Source of the DNA: Manduca sexta
Lineage: Eukaryota > Arthropoda > Insecta > Lepidoptera > Sphingidae
Assembly (NCBI RefSeq): GCF_014839805.1
Contig: NC_051124.1
Location: 4,278,001 to 4,342,000 of the forward strand
DNA length: 64,000 nucleotides
Reading direction: 5' to 3'
Part shown: one piece after another, positions 26,873 to 40,300 of the stretch
Position numbering within the stretch: position 1 is the stretch's first letter
How the letters are laid out: the number at the start of each line of letters is the position of its first letter
Program-made: the position numbers and the translations under genes
Notes under the pieces: generated by a model
Told to the model about the DNA's origin: nothing
Databases searched by the model: none
The model's input: the letters and a program-made list of their open reading frames with translations, nothing else

Positions 26873-29800
26873 TTATTTACTTTTTTCTTTTTCCGCCTGC
26901 GCCGCCAGCTTCGCTTCTTTTTTGGCCTTCTTCTTTTCTTCCTTCGCTAGCAGTTTTGCTTGTCGCTCCTCCTCTTTAGCTAACAACTTAGCTTGCCGTT
27001 CCTCTTCTTTAGCTTGCTGTTTAGCTTCTTTTTTCGCTTCTTTTTCTGCTTTTAATCTTAATTTCTCTTCTTTTTTCCGTTCGGCAATTTCGTTTTTCCT
27101 GTTATCACTACTTTCATCTTTTTTATTTTTATCGTCGTGCTTTGATTTATCATCGTCTTTCTTCTTTTTGTCATCTTTTTTCGGTTTCGATTTGGGGTTA
27201 TCTTTTTTCCGTTCAGTCTCTTTGCTTTGATCTCTGGACGGGGGCGGATCGTCGTTATTCGATGGTTTGAGAGGCCGGAAAAAGTGTTGTTTATCCTTTT
27301 GCGGTGAAGTTTCTAGCTGAGTTACAATTTTCTGGGCACATCTGGGAACAAAATAGAACTGTTGTAAGAATCAAGTCAATCCTTGTACTTTGTGCTTATT
27401 GTGGATAAGGGTTTACTGATGGTTATAAACTAGTTTTTCTTGCCTTATTCTAGTAGAAGTGGAAGCGACAGCTGCTGCACTTTCCCGTCGACCTTCCCGG
27501 AATTCTCTCTGGAATTCTCTTATTGGCGGTAGGCGGCCGGACGGCTCGCCCACGGGCCCTCCCGTGTAACTGTGCACTTGGTACTCTTGGAGTCGAGCCT
27601 AAAGCAAAAACAACTTTTATTGCGCATAAGGTTTTTTATCTTATTGTCGTTAATTATCAATTTTATTACTTATAGTTTATGTGTATCGTTGTATTATACG
27701 TACAAATTTAAGGTTATACGTTACATTAATATAGCACTTGAAGTTAAGTAACATACCATGTTCGTAAGTGTATAAAATTTTGCTTAATGAAATATACCTA
27801 CAATATAAAATGTGACGAAAAAAATATCATGAATTAAATTTATTGGTCACTTATGTAGCGCCGGATATGAAAGATCAAACAAACATTTTATTATTATAAT
27901 ATATTTGACTAGCGCATTTTGATAGGAGCTCTGGGTCTAAGAAAAGTAGCAACTTAAAACTTTAACACAACAGCTGTTGTGTCTACCCTCTACTGGAGTA
28001 GAGAGTACAATAATGAGAATCCTTAGTTCGAGGAGCACAATATTATGTTTTAGTATTTATGTGACTAGTAATTCGTATTATACTTAATTCATATATGAAC
28101 GCTTTAACTGAGTATAGCCCTTCATTTTTGCTTATGTACGACGCTATATAGGGTCATTTTGACATTGCGTTACTAAATGATACCACATACTCATTTTCAC
28201 CTTTGCTGACATTGTGCCAAAAATCGTCCATTAATAATTCATATTTTCAAGAAAAATCCTGGTTTTATTTTTATGTCTTTTGATCATTTTGTACTTTAAT
28301 GCGAATATAGCGTATGCGTGGGTGAATTTTTGACTGAAAGTATGATGTTGCCACTGCAACGAATTCTCTTAGAATAAGTAGTACCTACTTGCATTAGATC
28401 GCGTAAAATTAAAATTAATTTTTAATAATATTTATTGTTCGAAACTTACACTTTTTTTTCATTCATTGTTAAGTGTTATTTCCAAGTAGATAAGTATGTA
28501 GTTTCATTTAGTAACGCGATGTCAATGACCCTGTATATTCCAAATCCTTCAAATTATGCATTCATAGTTCATACTGCAGTCTTACCTTCATGCTGTGATG
28601 TTGCGAGCGTCGTAAAGAGTTTGAGGCAGGTTGTCGCGGCCGGGGCGGCGTGGACGCCTGTGGCACTCGAGGTATCGCTCCTAAACACGCTCCCCCACAC
28701 TTGGCTCCGCCGCATAGCTTCGTTGAACATGCACTCGCCACGTTACCTCCACTATTTGATGACACAGAAGAGACTCCTGAAGATGGAATTATAGAACACG
28801 ATTTAAATAAGCAGGAAGAAGTTATTAAGGTGTAATCAAGTATATAATACAAGAAATTTGGGATGTTTTATTTATCTCAAAATTAAAATGGATGGTAGTT
28901 GACTTATCACAAAAACTGATCAATTCCGTAAGCTGGACAATGGAAGAAATGTAATTGCGTAAGAATGTCAGATAATTGTATTTTACTCTTAGAGTAAATA
29001 ATCTTTCGCTTTACTTTGTCTTTATGACGTTACTTCATGTATGTTGGATTTATAAAGTAAATGGATTAGATGAAGTAGGAACAAGGAAATTCTCGCATAT
29101 AGAATATTTATTGTCATTAGCAGATTACGTAAATCGTCACGGAAGCACACAATTTGCGTAAGTTCTTATTGAAAAAAGGATTGTTCTAATTCATAGTCAA
29201 TTTCTTTGACCACAAAAATTCAGTTTTAGTTTCAATCATTTTTTAAATAAAATCTATTTAACTGTTTTATACTCATAGCTAAATGATTATAGGTAAGTAG
29301 CAACTATAACATACATATTTATACAAATAAATCGGTTGAGATTCTATTATCAGAATAAGATAAATATGTACTTAGAAGTTTTTAAATTGACACCTCTCGG
29401 GTTGGAATCCTAAGTTGGGAAAAGTGATGTTGGGTTTGTCAGCTCATTATCTGTCGGGAATCTGGAATTTGAACACGAAATCGCGATAGGTTTGCTACCT
29501 ATCACATCGTGGGACGGAACACACTTGGTGAAAAGTGGGTGCCCCGGTTGTACCTCAGGCTGCTCCTTAGGGGATAATGGCGTGATGTATGTTTGTTTTT
29601 ATAAATTGAGCTAACGTTCAAAGCACTGCTGTTTAGATGTCGCCTTCAGAATCTTTCCGACATACTGACCTGAGAGGGAGGACTCTCCGCTGGTGACCGA
29701 GTAGAGAGAAGCGGAGGCTGGCACAGACCTGGCACCGACGGAGTAACTCGACACCGAGCCTGGCACGCCCCATGATCTGCCGCTACCGCTTGAGACCTGA

Positions 29801-32800
29801 AACACAACAATGGCTAATGAATAAAAGTTTACAATGACATACATGTAAATCTGTATTGCTTCACAAAATAGATTTTGGCGTATGCTATCCTATTTTTCAA
29901 GTACCCGTGCCTCTAAGTAAATAGAGCCATATACTTACTTCGATTATCAAAAGTGGGCTACCGACAATACCCTCGGTTAAATATTAATTAATTAACTTCA
30001 TATGAAACGAATTTATGGTATAGAAGATACTCCTGAAGATGCATATATAGAACAAAACAGCTATACATATATTTTTACATTCATTTTTATTTTCATCAGA
30101 GATGGATACTTCGATGGGCTTTGTCAATATTAGTCCACAGAGTTTTACCTCTCTTATGCTCACCTGCCAACTCTTGCTCGTAACAAGCCTCGGCGCCTGG
30201 CGCAATCTCAGGATCTTGGCGCGACAGATGACGCAGCGTAGCGGGAGCAGGCGCTGGCTCACCGCCATCTGTATGGTCTTCACAAAGCACCGGCGGCACA
30301 CCACGCGATGGCCGCACGGCGACGTTTGCATCGTGGCCTTCGCGTTCACGCATATCACACACTGGAAAAAACGCTACGGAGTTATATAAACAACGTTCTG
30401 AACGAAGGGCTCATATGTATCATTTTTAGCCTTAAAAGTCATTGAAGTCCATTAACAGTAACATCCCCAGGACTTCGAATTTTAAAGCTTGTAGTGCCAC
30501 AGAAGATTGATATTCTGAGTTATATGTTGCGTCTTGGGGAGGCATGGATTATGGACTTATCACCTTCCTACCTATTCCAATACTGTTTGGTGGGTCATAT
30601 AATATTAATAAGTCGTAAAAATACCTACGTTTTTGGTTAACAAAGTACTATGAAGTGAAGGTTACAAAAAGAATATCTTTATTATTTTGTATAACACAAA
30701 TAAATAAATAAATAATGCAGTTTAAGACACAGGTAAACATGATTACCACGCATAACAGAAATTGCTGTAATTGGAAAACTACAGGAGTTCGTGACTTTGA
30801 TCGTTATGTTTGAATTTAACTATAGTTTTAACCTTCGTAACATGTGTGTGCAGTGGATGACCTATTGCGAGTAACAATTAAATACAAAATATTTTTATAT
30901 CATTGCAAATATTCACAAAGGTCTGCTTATTTTATTGTAGCGTAGTATTATTGTTTATTTATCTTCATACATACATTATAATGAAAGATGAGGGTAAAAA
31001 CCCGAAGTAGTCCAGATAACTATTTATTTGGACTACTTATTAGGTAATGAGTTTAAACACAAAAAAAGAAAATGTTAAGTAAATTTATTGAAAAAAATAT
31101 CTAGGTTTATTATTATAATTTTAATATAAACATTACACTGTAGAGAAATTGTGTTTTTCAATTATCTATTCAACAATAAATTTCTGTTTAACAATAATTT
31201 TACGAACACAAATCTTTTGTTTTTTTATACACAATTTCTGACATACTTGATGCTTTTCTTTTTATTTCTTATCAAATCGCTGTGAAGATAATATAATGTT
31301 GGAGTAACTTTGAATACCGGATAAAGGATAACAAAAAAGTGCTTGTTATTGTTTGTGTCCAGAACATTTAGAAAACCGACGCGATAAAATTTGGCGGAAC
31401 GTTACGGCATTTTGCAATGACTACTGATAAACTAACTGATTGAATGTCGATAGACCTTGACCCGTGGGTAGGGCAGAACGTAGACTTTGACTTAGCTTAA
31501 TTTTATTTATAAGGCCTACATTGATTTGACTTCAAATCGCTTTGATACCAGTTATTACAATATAACAAACAAATAAGTAAACAAAAAGCACAAAATAAAC
31601 CGAAGCAACATTTAAGGATGCAATAATTATTTTTGGGGTCGCCATAGTATATTTTATTTATTATTTCTTTGATTTTAATTTAGTATGCATCTCCATAGAT
31701 CAGAATATCTGCTCCATGATGCGCAAGCGCATCTATGTATAAGACGTTAGATATGGCGCAGTATTTTTTTTACTAATGTAGAGACGGACTAATGGACAGA
31801 AGTAACTTTGGTTAATAAGTATTAGAAAAGAAATATAATCTTGTCATATAATTTGAGCTCGAACTTCAATGAGTAGACTTCATACTTATTACCTATTTCT
31901 GTGTTTTTTCTCTTTTAATATTTGGTTTCGATTGGAGATAACATTGAATGACGTCGTTGCGTACTAAAATCCCATAAAATGTTATATAAACATTACAAAA
32001 CAATGAAAAATTAAGTGGACCTTGAACTAGTTGCGTACGAACACCATTATTTGGCTACGAAAAAATCAACTGAAAGGTAAGAGCATTGCTCCATAGTTTT
32101 GTATCACGTAACGATTTTACATAACGTTTTACAACTCACGGCAACCTTGTTTTTTTGTATAATTTTTGTTATATTTCCTACTATTTGATTTAGCTTCACC
32201 GTCTATAGAAACATTGATAATTATGTATATGATAGATGTGTATCTGTATAGTTTCTATCTTTCTCTTGTATAGTCCTTTATGAAGGGTATTCTAAATATT
32301 ATAGATAAGATCTTAAAAATTTAAAAGATATATTCTTAATAATTCATCAATAACTTACAGAAGGTTTACCACACGTTCTTACTACATTTAAATTATGCTA
32401 CTGTTTTTTTTTCTTAATGTACATACTCTGCGTAAACTTTTGAATTTACGAGTATTATCATACTCACTTCTTCCTCAGGCGACGTAGCTAATTCAGGTTC
32501 ATTTTCTTCCAGTTTATTGAGCAATTTGTCCTGGAACAAAAAATAAGTTTATGGATTGGAAAATTTGAATATCTTAACCATTTCCAAGATTTATTTTCAT
32601 ATCTCGTCTCTGATACGTCATTGAAACCTTTTACCCTTGAATTGAAAGACCTTAGTTTTAAACGCCAACTAAGTAGAAACAAGGACGAACTATAAAATAA
32701 AGGATAATGTAAGCTGCAGTCCTGGATTTGTAAATAGGCCGTATAAGCCGCGGCCTATGAGCGGCAGCCTCTTAGGGGCGGCAGATTTCAGAGGACGCTC

Positions 32801-35800
32801 ACTGGATTTAATTTATCATTCGTTTATTTAGTTTTAGTGCCTTCTATAATACAAACAAATGGAAAATTATTAAGTATTTTAGAAACTTACATACATAAAT
32901 CTACTTACATGAGGCAGCGGAAATAAAGTGGCCTACACTCATAAAAAATATAAATCCGACACTGGTAAGCTGTATTATTTTTTTAGTGTAAAAACTCTAG
33001 TTTTAGCTTAGAAGCTAAGGTGGGTGTTCTGTGGCGTGGGAAGGTAAGTAGCGCGATCAGAGGAGGAAGGACGGATTAACATAAATCAATGCATAAATGC
33101 GCTGTGCCTCTAATTTACTTTCCTATTTGTATATTTATTCTGCAGAATATAATATTTTATATAAATTCCCTTTCGTTATTACAGATATATTTGTGCTCAG
33201 TTTATTCAATTACGTTATAATATAGAATTCTAGAATCTATTAAAAATAATTAGGTTAAATTATATTTATACCTGAATTGTATACAGCTGAGATTGGGTAC
33301 CTATTTATGTGTTGACATCGTAAATATTAAAACGGTATGTATAATTTTCTAAATAGTAGAATTACTTTGAAATAATTAAAACATGTATTTAATTGTTTTA
33401 GTATTTACGTAAAATGTTCGAAGTTAATTATGTTTCTATTGTGAACTTCCGCGTAGTTGTTAAAGTAAATAATTATTTTATTTATGTCTAATTGTATAAA
33501 AGCAAGGAATAATTCAAGAAAATGAATGTTAATTCACTTGTACGAAATATATAATAATTTAATCCTTCATTATATTATTATTTTTATCATTTAATAGAAC
33601 TAGTTTTGTGATTATATTGCGAATCAACTTTATTTAATTATTATTTATTATTTCACATATTTATTTATTTATTTGCACTCTATACATAGTTATGCAAATG
33701 CAGACTTAATGCCGAAGACATTCTCTACCATTCATAATGAGCTAGTGCAAAAATAAAATATAGGTGATAAACACGTTGTCGTCTTTTTTATTCACAATAT
33801 TTTGGAGTAAGGACCTCCTAGTCAGTATTCAGAAATATCTACCTGCAGTATTTTATAAGTAGGTTCCACTAAAATATTAAAAGTGTAAAATATTTGCTGT
33901 TATACAAACCACAATTAAAATAATACATTTTGTATGAACATGTTCAGAATCCAAGTCGAATTTGTGTCAGGGCAGACTGTTAACTTATTATGTAAGAGAC
34001 TACTGAGAGATATACACAAAAAAATCCTATAACTACGAACAATCTTACTCAGCCAATGGCACTCCATTAGCACTGTGTTATCAAAATCCATAATTATTAT
34101 AAATTATAATGTAAAATGTGTAAATCTTTTATGTATTTTCGTGAAATGAGGCGGAGTCCGTCATCAGAACTTGGGACCTTTAGCAACGGTATACACTTTA
34201 GAGTTTAAAAGTATTTATATCCTAAAGAAGATTCGAAGATTTATGAGAAGTTGTGAGGTTTCCACTGAAATTAAATTTTATTATCACAATAGGTTTTTAT
34301 CGAGGTTCCGCCTGTACGAAAGACTTCTCTCGGAGAGAAGGTTCCATTATACATTTCCATAGTAATGAGAATCCTATATGTTAAAGCAGAGCATAGTCAA
34401 TCTACGTCAAATTAATAAAAAAAAAAATGTTTTACGCTTTTTGATACTTTTACTTATAAACAAATTTACAAAATTCCGTATATTACTAGGTTGAATACTG
34501 CTCGACCACGAGCGGCTGTTCTAATCACATTGTCGAATTACGAGCGAATTCACAGCGGAGCCGAAGCGCAATGTCTTCGCTTCACCAACATCATGTACTC
34601 TATCGTACACCAACCCTTTTCTTCAAATAAAATTGATTATCCTACGTATGTCTATTTGCATTATAAATATTTTTATATCAACCTCAACAACCCGTGAAAG
34701 TAGGTTCTGACAATCGCATATTAGAACAAAATTTTCAATAGCTTCCAAAATAATATAAAGTAGTCGCTCTTGCAGTCGATTTGTAAAAAATGTATCCTCG
34801 CAAATTCGCCGCTGCAGACCTGCTCTTGAGTTCATTTTCAGCATCTTCGAATTAACAAAGATAACAGCAATATTTCCTTGTCGGAATCAAGTCTGTTATT
34901 GACTATCGAAATTGCGTTGCGAGTCCGTTGCCTGTTCGCTGCGCCTTCGGTCCGCAATCAAACCGCTCTCAATCATAGCTCGCAATCCTCCAGTATGATA
35001 ATTTTCTAAGGTAATGCGCAGGCTTGAACAATACGTTAGGATAAATAGCTACTTACTACTGATTACTTTAAAGTACATACAATTGTTGTCAATTACGTTG
35101 AAACACATTATTATGCATGCTCTCGTGTGTACTTGACATCGTAGATATTTTAGACGTTTTATCTGTATGTTTGTTCGTTAATCATGAAATATTCAATTGA
35201 TTTTAGGGTGGATTTTAGTTTAAAAGTACATTCTTTAAAGCGTATTATTATTTGTTTCAAAGGTCAATCTGCAGAGTCATGTCTATACATGGTGTAAGGT
35301 GTGGTAGATTTTTTATGGTAGATCAATATTATGTAAAAAAACTTTTTTTACTTATTAAATAATTGAATAGAAATCCAAATTTAGTTGACATTCATGAGTT
35401 ATATTAATGATTTAAACATAGCTGGACATAGGCGAATTTATAATAAACTCACATGGCATTACTTTTGAACTGCTGTGTAACATAATACTGACTAATTTAA
35501 TAAATAAATTAAAATATTAAAACAATAAGTAGCTACCTAAGTTTTATTTTGTTGACATTGTACCGATTATTAACAGTGATTTAAGTGATGAAATCAATTC
35601 GATGGAGCCGAGACACTTTCGAGTGGTTTTTGTCTTTGATTTGCGTAATTATGGCGTCCATCAGTGGTTTTATTTCAGTTAACAAATAACCCTTGAGACG
35701 CTAACAGCAGATTTGTTTTGTTCCGTAAAAAAATCAGTGGACGCCGGCCATGACAGCACGAGTGATGTGTGTGTGTACGATTTAAAAAAGGTGCGATCTC

Positions 35801-37304
35801 ATATAACATTCATACGTGTAAGAATTTCCGTGCGCGATTACGAACCTGTGACAATTTTATATGGGGTTTGTTTAAATTCTACATTTTCCCGCTCAAATTA
35901 AAAAAAAAATGCAAAGGCGTTAACTGTGCGTACAATGCGTGATGGTGTTTTGAGATGATGTTTAATGATTAAAGTGTTTATTTAAATAGTGCAGTATTAT
36001 TTTTAAATTATGGTGTTACCGCAGTCGGCTTGTCATTTAGCATCATTTTTTATTGGTAAGTTTTTGTTTTTGTATTGCATTATTGAAACACGGCTTTGTA
36101 TGCAACTGTATTGTTTAATTATGAAGAAAATTTTGAGTAATACGTTAATAAGGCATTCGTTGTGTAATGTGTAAAGTTCTGCTATTTGTAGATAGTTTTT
36201 AAAGTTTTTGTTAAAATATATATCTGCTTTTTGTTCTGTATAGGATGATGTTGATGCTACACAGTATATTTATGTAAATCTTAGTATGTATATATGTATG
36301 ACATGTGTAATTATGTAGGAGTGTATATTTATATGTTGGAATATCTTTCCTAGTGTTTGTTATTATTATTATTTTTTTTACAAATTAATAAAAGTTGTTT
36401 CTATCCAAAGGTTGTCTGTTATAAATCGCTTGAATCGATAAGACCGCCTCTTGTGCCTCATATTTTTCTCATATTTTTTTTATATCATGTCTGTGTATTT
36501 TTTTATTTTATAGTTAATGTGTGTATAAAAACTAGTTGTATTATTATTTATATAAAATAAACCAAAGAAGTAACAATGCAAATTATAATCAGTGATATAA
36601 TTTTATCTTATTTTGCGTTTTCAAGTATAAAAGCAAGGCTGTTGTTTGTTGGTCTGATTAAAACGTGACCAGAATTTCGGATCTTGCAATAACAAAACTG
36701 AAAAGCGTATGTGAGGATTGTATGTTATGAATATTCGTAACAAATTTCAAGGATGTTAAATCTCTATACGCAAAAGGATGTTCACAAACGAATTGAATTG
36801 AATAAACAAAATGTACACTTTTTTATGATTATAGGTAACTAAAGACGTAAAATAATAATTAGGATCCATTACTTTTTAATAGTTAAAAAGTATTAAAACT
36901 AAAAAAGTTATTTAACCATTGTATTAGTTTTAGTTAGAGAAAATAGTTATAGTAGGTTAACCGTGAGGACGTTGTTATCTCTGCTCTACATTCAATTATC
37001 ATTTGCGTAATTCTTTGGTTTGCGGTTAGTTTTTAATATTTACGACATCGTAAATTGTTAAGAATGCTAACCCTACAATGTTTCTTAATAGTGACAATAA
37101 ATATATTTGCGGTGAAAACAGTCGGTTGAACTGTTATAGTATTCGTAGATATATTGTACGTACCTGCAAGATTGTACATTGTATCAGTAGCGGATATACA
37201 CATTTGCTGTCCGTAGGCTATTAAAATTTTGCCGCCTCTATCAACTACAATTCCATATTCTAGTTCCCAAACATCGCTGGCTTGCTGATACAAGGTTCTA
37301 TGCT
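26873..37304 (-). CDS. RING-finger (C3HC4) protein with Lys/Glu-rich C-terminus; 5' end not found
   Basis: Exons in gene order: 37304-37164, 33868-33843 (26-nt microexon), 32530-32468, 30361-30164, 29796-29670, 28776-28586, 27598-27417, 27341-26873; phases agree throughout. The first exon encodes an ELEYGIVVDRGGKILIAYG segment that I do not recognise, then VEPTYKILQDKLLNKLEENE. The RING finger (exon 30361-30164) has CVIC, 11 residues, CGH, VCRRC and a final CVIC; this is a C3HC4 pattern expected to bind two zinc ions and suggests an E3 ubiquitin ligase. It is followed by Ser-rich segments, a YTGGPVGEPSGRLPPIREFQ block and a roughly 110-residue highly charged K/E/D tail ending EKEKSK, probably helical. 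The 5' exons were not found; they must lie above 37304, opposite the lipase or beyond. The substrate and family name are unknown to me. Confidence 0.75.
29393..29602 (+). repeat. tRNA-derived SINE, family A (5'-truncated copy)
   Basis: Matches the 43719-43980 copy from the box B region on: gggttggaatcctaag, then cagctcattatctg, gaatctggaatttg, cgcgataggtttgctaccta, catcgtgggacggaacacac, gtgaaaagtgggtgccccgg and ataatggcgtgatgtatg. It lies in the RING gene intron downstream of the 29670-29796 exon. Confidence 0.8.
32700..32960. repeat. Interspersed repeat with 'ccgcggcctatgagcggcagcctcttaggggcggcag' core
   Basis: A GC-rich core (about 32745-32800) set in AT-rich intron, related by eye to the block at 11335-11495. 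The 3' part reads through 'aaataaagtggcctacactcataaaaaatataaatccgacactgg'. The class is unknown. Confidence 0.4.
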
Positions 37305-40300
37305 CTGTTTGATGTCCAAAGTGAATTATATATATTACATAATTCTATTTCTTTTTTAGTAAAAAATTTCAATAATCCTAAAATCTAAATTAAAGATCGA
37401 TGAATATTGTACTTTATAATTTTTGTTAAAATGAACATTTTAAATCTCATTTTTCTAAGACAAGTAAAAATTAACATAGGACCTTGTAGTACGCCAGCCA
37501 TATGTCTTATTAAATTTTTTGTGCACTATAAAAGTAGTCCTAATTATATAAATTTTCCCTTAATTTCTCACTATAACTGATCGCTGGATGCGGATCGCTT
37601 CCAATAGGTTGATCTGGATCTTTGGGGGAGGCCCATATTCAGAAGTGGACATCGTGCAGCTGATGATGATTATCTTAATTTTATATGATCATCGATATAA
37701 TATGTACTACGTATTGGATTTGGCTGTTCTGCATCTGATTTGTCTGATTGGGCCATTAAGATAGATCGAAAAAAGAGATTATTTATTGAAAATGGTGGTA
37801 AATCACGATGCTTGTTTTGTGGCAACCTTTATTTTAGGTGTTATTCTAAGGTTTATAGTTCATTAAGAAACTGGCTGTCAGTAAAACCTTTTTACTCGAT
37901 CGTTCTATATTTTAGGCGTGATGTGTGAGAAATGTACACCGCGAGCACAATTTACTTAGTTAAAATAAAATGGATCCAATGTAACATCTTAAATGAAATA
38001 ACGTGACATTAATCATGACTTATGTTTTATGTTGCAAGAAAGTTTTGGCTTTTAGTTCTTTACGACTTGTCAGGGACTTCTTCGGGAACCAACCGAATAA
38101 TAAATAGACGCAAAGAGATGTCTGTCTTGGGAATCGAATCCGGTTCCAACGTTTCACGGTTCATGTATACAAACATTAAAATATATCACGGGTTGTTGGC
38201 TACATTGTTAATCATGCACAGTTGTGGTTTGGTTATGGTTTTTAAGTACTAACGAGTGGCGAGATGAGTAGGCCATTTAAAGCAATTATAATTTTGCTGT
38301 CCGTTCTAGAATGGTGTCGAACAATATAATAGTTTACTGCTAGTCACCCGTTCCACTGCGGGCTCTATTTCACAGCGCTTTGACCGTATCACGATTTTCT
38401 AAATATCATTTACCACGTGTAGGAGTAAAGATCATATTTTTTAATTCCTTCTGTGATAATATCAAAGTTGTAGACACATCGCTTTCAAATGATATGACCC
38501 GGGTTCTTCTCGTTGATCTAGAATAATGAAATTTTTACCAGAAGCAATGTCTTATAGTACGTGTAAAGGAAATACTTTGAAAGCAGTAAATAATATGTAC
38601 CTAAATAAAAAAACAACTTCACTTTTACAAACTTATTACTTGTGGTTGGGGCAATAACCGTTTCTAGGATGGAAAGGCAAACTTAAGCTTGTCATGTTTT
38701 AAACGGACCGAAGTCCGTAATATATCGAAATATATTACCTACTAGTTTGTACGGTATGTACGTTTATTATTGTTCATTAATCTACGTTTTATTTATCAAT
38801 AAAATAGCTTTTGCCTGCGGCTCAACCCCCGTGAAAAAGTTTTTCTGGAATAAATATTTTCTTGGTATAAAAAGTACCCTGTAGTACTCGGAAGTAATGT
38901 AGATTCCTATTAAAAAAAATCAAAATCGGTTTAGTAGTTCCAGAAATTAGCGTGTTCAAACAAACTCTTCATCTTTATATATTAGTATAGATATAGATTA
39001 AAACAGGCTGTGTTTAGCTAACGCATGTTTGTATTACATAATGTTACTTCAAGTTATTTAATATCAGACTAATCATTACTGGTACAATGGTCAAGTACAA
39101 CCTGCATTATCGACCTGTTTATTATTTTAATGGAGTAAGGCTATTAAAATAAGACTATTATGCGGACTTTATCGCGGTTTTTATATTATAATTTTATCCC
39201 GGCTGCTAGACTTCGAGACACTGTGAGCTTATTCTGCGTAGATTGGACCACCAACAGCAAAAAAAAAAAATTGAGTTGTAAAATGTAGGTAAATAATGTA
39301 ACTTTTTGGATGACCATCACCCCAGTCCGTCCGTGGACTAGGTTAGGCTAGGACTAGGCTGAAAAGTATTCGAAACGTCGGAAGAAAACTATAATATTAA
39401 AACCGCGGTAAAATAGTTTAAATTTAATATATAACATTCGCGTAAACATAAAGAGTTACATGAATTAAAGGCATTGTATATTGGTAATTGATTTGAATTT
39501 AATTACAGGGTATGTTAATACAAACTTTTAAAGGTAAACTTTGGATTTCTTTACTCTACTACTGTTTCTTATGTCACAATTCAGTGACGACATTTGCGAA
39601 TATGAATGGGCCAGATCGACCGGAATGTTTTACAGAAAAAAGAGTTTTCCAGTGAGTTTTTGTCTCGTACTTTAACGACTGTGTTTTTAAGTCGTACACT
39701 CTGGCTACCTTTGTCAACGATACGAGTGTGCGCTCAACCGGCATGGCTTACAAAAAGTCACTAACTTAATTTTATTCGTTCATGGGATCTTGTTTTTATT
39801 CCCTTTATTTTCCCTATTAAGCAATGCCAGAGGTGCAGCTAAGCCGTTACCTACCGGGATCGATGTAAGATAGTTAAGTATATTGATTTCGATCGGATTT
39901 ATCCTTAAAATCTTTAACAGGACAAACATGAATTATTTTTAATTACTTGTCATTTGTAATGATGTGTTATGTATGTATGAATTATGATGTATGAATGTAT
40001 TGAACTTTGAAGGCCGTTGACTCATGGATAAACAATGCATTATTATGTAATTTAATTTATTCTTATTTATTTGATGGCTGTAGTTAAAAACACAAATATG
40101 ATGCCACAACTTCTATATAAATATTTGCATACATTCCATGGTGAGCGCATTAAAACAGGCGAAAAAAGATTTCAGTTTTCTAATCCATACCATTATTCTA
40201 ATAGATCACTCTGTCTGTTATTCCCAGATAAATTACTGAGCCGATTTTGATGAGATTTGATATAAAATAAGCTTGAACGTTAAGGGAAGACATAACCTAT

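Noticed and set aside
26922..27230. 102-codon Ser/Phe-rich + strand open frame
   Set aside because: It is the antisense shadow of the Lys/Glu-rich last exon of the RING gene (AAA/GAA codons read backwards as Phe/Ser). The - strand frame has splice phase and a stop that fit the gene.
28650..28835. + strand frame ending in TEETPEDGIIEHDLNKQEE, which looks protein-like
   Set aside because: The - strand of the same region is an exon with consensus acceptor and donor that joins neighbouring RING-gene exons in phase; the + frame lacks splice sites and a start context.
34623..34844. - strand 73-codon frame as a possible RING-gene exon
   Set aside because: No acceptor/donor pair fits the required phases; the 26-nt exon at 33843-33868 supplies the missing link instead.
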